Below are positions 5,630-6,099 of a stretch of DNA of 6,099 nucleotides, piece by piece. The notes under the pieces are model-generated. The model saw only the letters and a list, made by a program, of their open reading frames with translations. It searched no databases and was not told where the DNA came from. The stretch's first letter is position 1. Each line of letters starts with the position of its first letter. This DNA is from Alphaproteobacteria bacterium (lineage in GTDB: Bacteria > Pseudomonadota > Alphaproteobacteria > GCA-2731375), in the NCBI GenBank assembly GCA_028281075.1, contig JANQKO010000602.1, positions 1 to 6,099 on the forward strand, in the 5' to 3' direction. The position numbers and the translations under genes are program-made.

Positions 5630-6099
5630 TCAGACATCGCGTCCGGCCTCCCGCAGACGCCGCCGGCAGTGGATCATGGCGCGTGCGATATGTTTTTCCA
5701 CCGTCTTCTCGGAAATCCCCAGCCGCGCGGCGATCTGCCGCATGGTAAGGCCGTGCCCGCGGTAGAGCAGAAAGACCTGGCGACATTTTTCGGGCAGTTC
5801 CCGCACGGCGTCGATCAGGATGGCGACTTCCTGCCGGCCGGTGACGACCGCATCGGGAGACGGGGCATTGCTGGCCAGTTGCTCGGGCCGCAGGTCGTCC
5901 ATCGTGCCGGCGGCGCGGGGCCGGCAGCGGTTCAGATGGTCGACGGCGACATTGCCGGTCATGCGATAGAGGTAGGCGCGCGGGTTGTCCGGCATGGCCG
6001 CGCCGGTCGTGCTGGCCCGGATCCAGGTCTCTTGCACGACGTCTTCGGCCAGGCTGGCCGATCCCGTCCGCCGCAGCGCGAAGCGGCGGAGCTCGTCGT
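5630..6099 (-). CDS. fecI: FecI-like ECF sigma factor (5' end cut by window)
   Basis: Extracytoplasmic-function sigma70 factor of the iron-starvation FecI group. 155 residues are visible. The reading frame is open to the window edge and codes there for DELRRFALRRTGSASLAEDV, the expected start of region 2, so probably only the first 10-20 residues are missing. Region 2 covers visible residues 1-60 (EDVVQETWIR, then NPRAYLYRMTGNVAVDHLNR, which contains the -10 binding helix). A linker follows (about 61-88). Region 4 covers about 90-150 (AVRELPEKCRQVFLLY, then the helix-turn-helix GLTMRQIAARLGISEKTVEK that reads the -35). A GTG at 6035-6037 is internal to region 2 and is not the start. No anti-sigma domain is fused. 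The partner FecR is next downstream. Its own promoter, where a Fur box would be expected, is outside the window. Confidence 0.94.
   Translation of the reverse strand, partial: DELRRFALRRTGSASLAEDVVQETWIRASTTGAAMPDNPRAYLYRMTGNVAVDHLNRCRPRAAGTMDDLRPEQLASNAPSPDAVVTGRQEVAILIDAVRELPEKCRQVFLLYRGHGLTMRQIAARLGISEKTVEKHIARAMIHCRRRLREAGRDV

Noticed and set aside
5630..6037. fecI starting at the GTG at 6035-6037
   Set aside because: The frame continues to the window edge and encodes the conserved beginning of sigma region 2, so the real start lies outside the window.

Overview
The window is GC-rich with strongly G/C-biased third codon positions. Its gene families (a CC0125/CC1285-type lipoprotein, Bfr with Bfd, and FecI-FecR-receptor signalling) point to an alphaproteobacterium; assignment below class level would be a guess. 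It is an iron-homeostasis locus that joins iron storage and release to regulated siderophore uptake. There is no sign of mobile elements, CRISPR arrays, tRNA or rRNA.

Left part (1-1311): bases 1-55 hold nothing I can support. A small predicted lipoprotein with a His-rich stretch is on the minus strand (56-568). Divergently from it, bacterioferritin (bfr, 832-1311, plus strand) starts behind a near-perfect Shine-Dalgarno. The 605-831 intergenic region carries a good sigma70-like promoter for the lipoprotein and only a weak candidate for bfr.

Middle (1312-1876): bfd, the [2Fe-2S] ferredoxin that reduces bacterioferritin to release its iron, is on the minus strand facing bfr. It is followed 13 nt later by a likely small ORF (1322-1525) that ends 10 bp from the bfr stop. 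Upstream of bfd, a 14/19 match to the classical Fur box overlaps a perfect TTGACA -35, so bfd is probably repressed by iron through Fur. An AT-rich inverted repeat lies just beyond it.

Right part (1877-6099), all minus strand: a FecI-like ECF sigma factor (5' end cut by the window edge), then a FecR-like inner-membrane anti-sigma/regulator, then a TonB-dependent siderophore receptor with an N-terminal signalling (STN) domain. This is a complete cell-surface signalling cassette: ligand-loaded receptor, then FecR, then FecI, then receptor transcription.

The most notable observation is a 31-bp element, 27/31 identical between its two copies, placed once upstream of the receptor (4406-4436) and once between fecI and fecR (5568-5598). 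On the minus strand both copies read GGGGGAT, 15 nt, CGTCAT, the architecture of an ECF-sigma promoter. I infer that this is the promoter of the local FecI and that the sigma factor drives both its receptor and its own regulator. I see no clearly new biological system; the gene set is a known kind, and the interest lies in its wiring.
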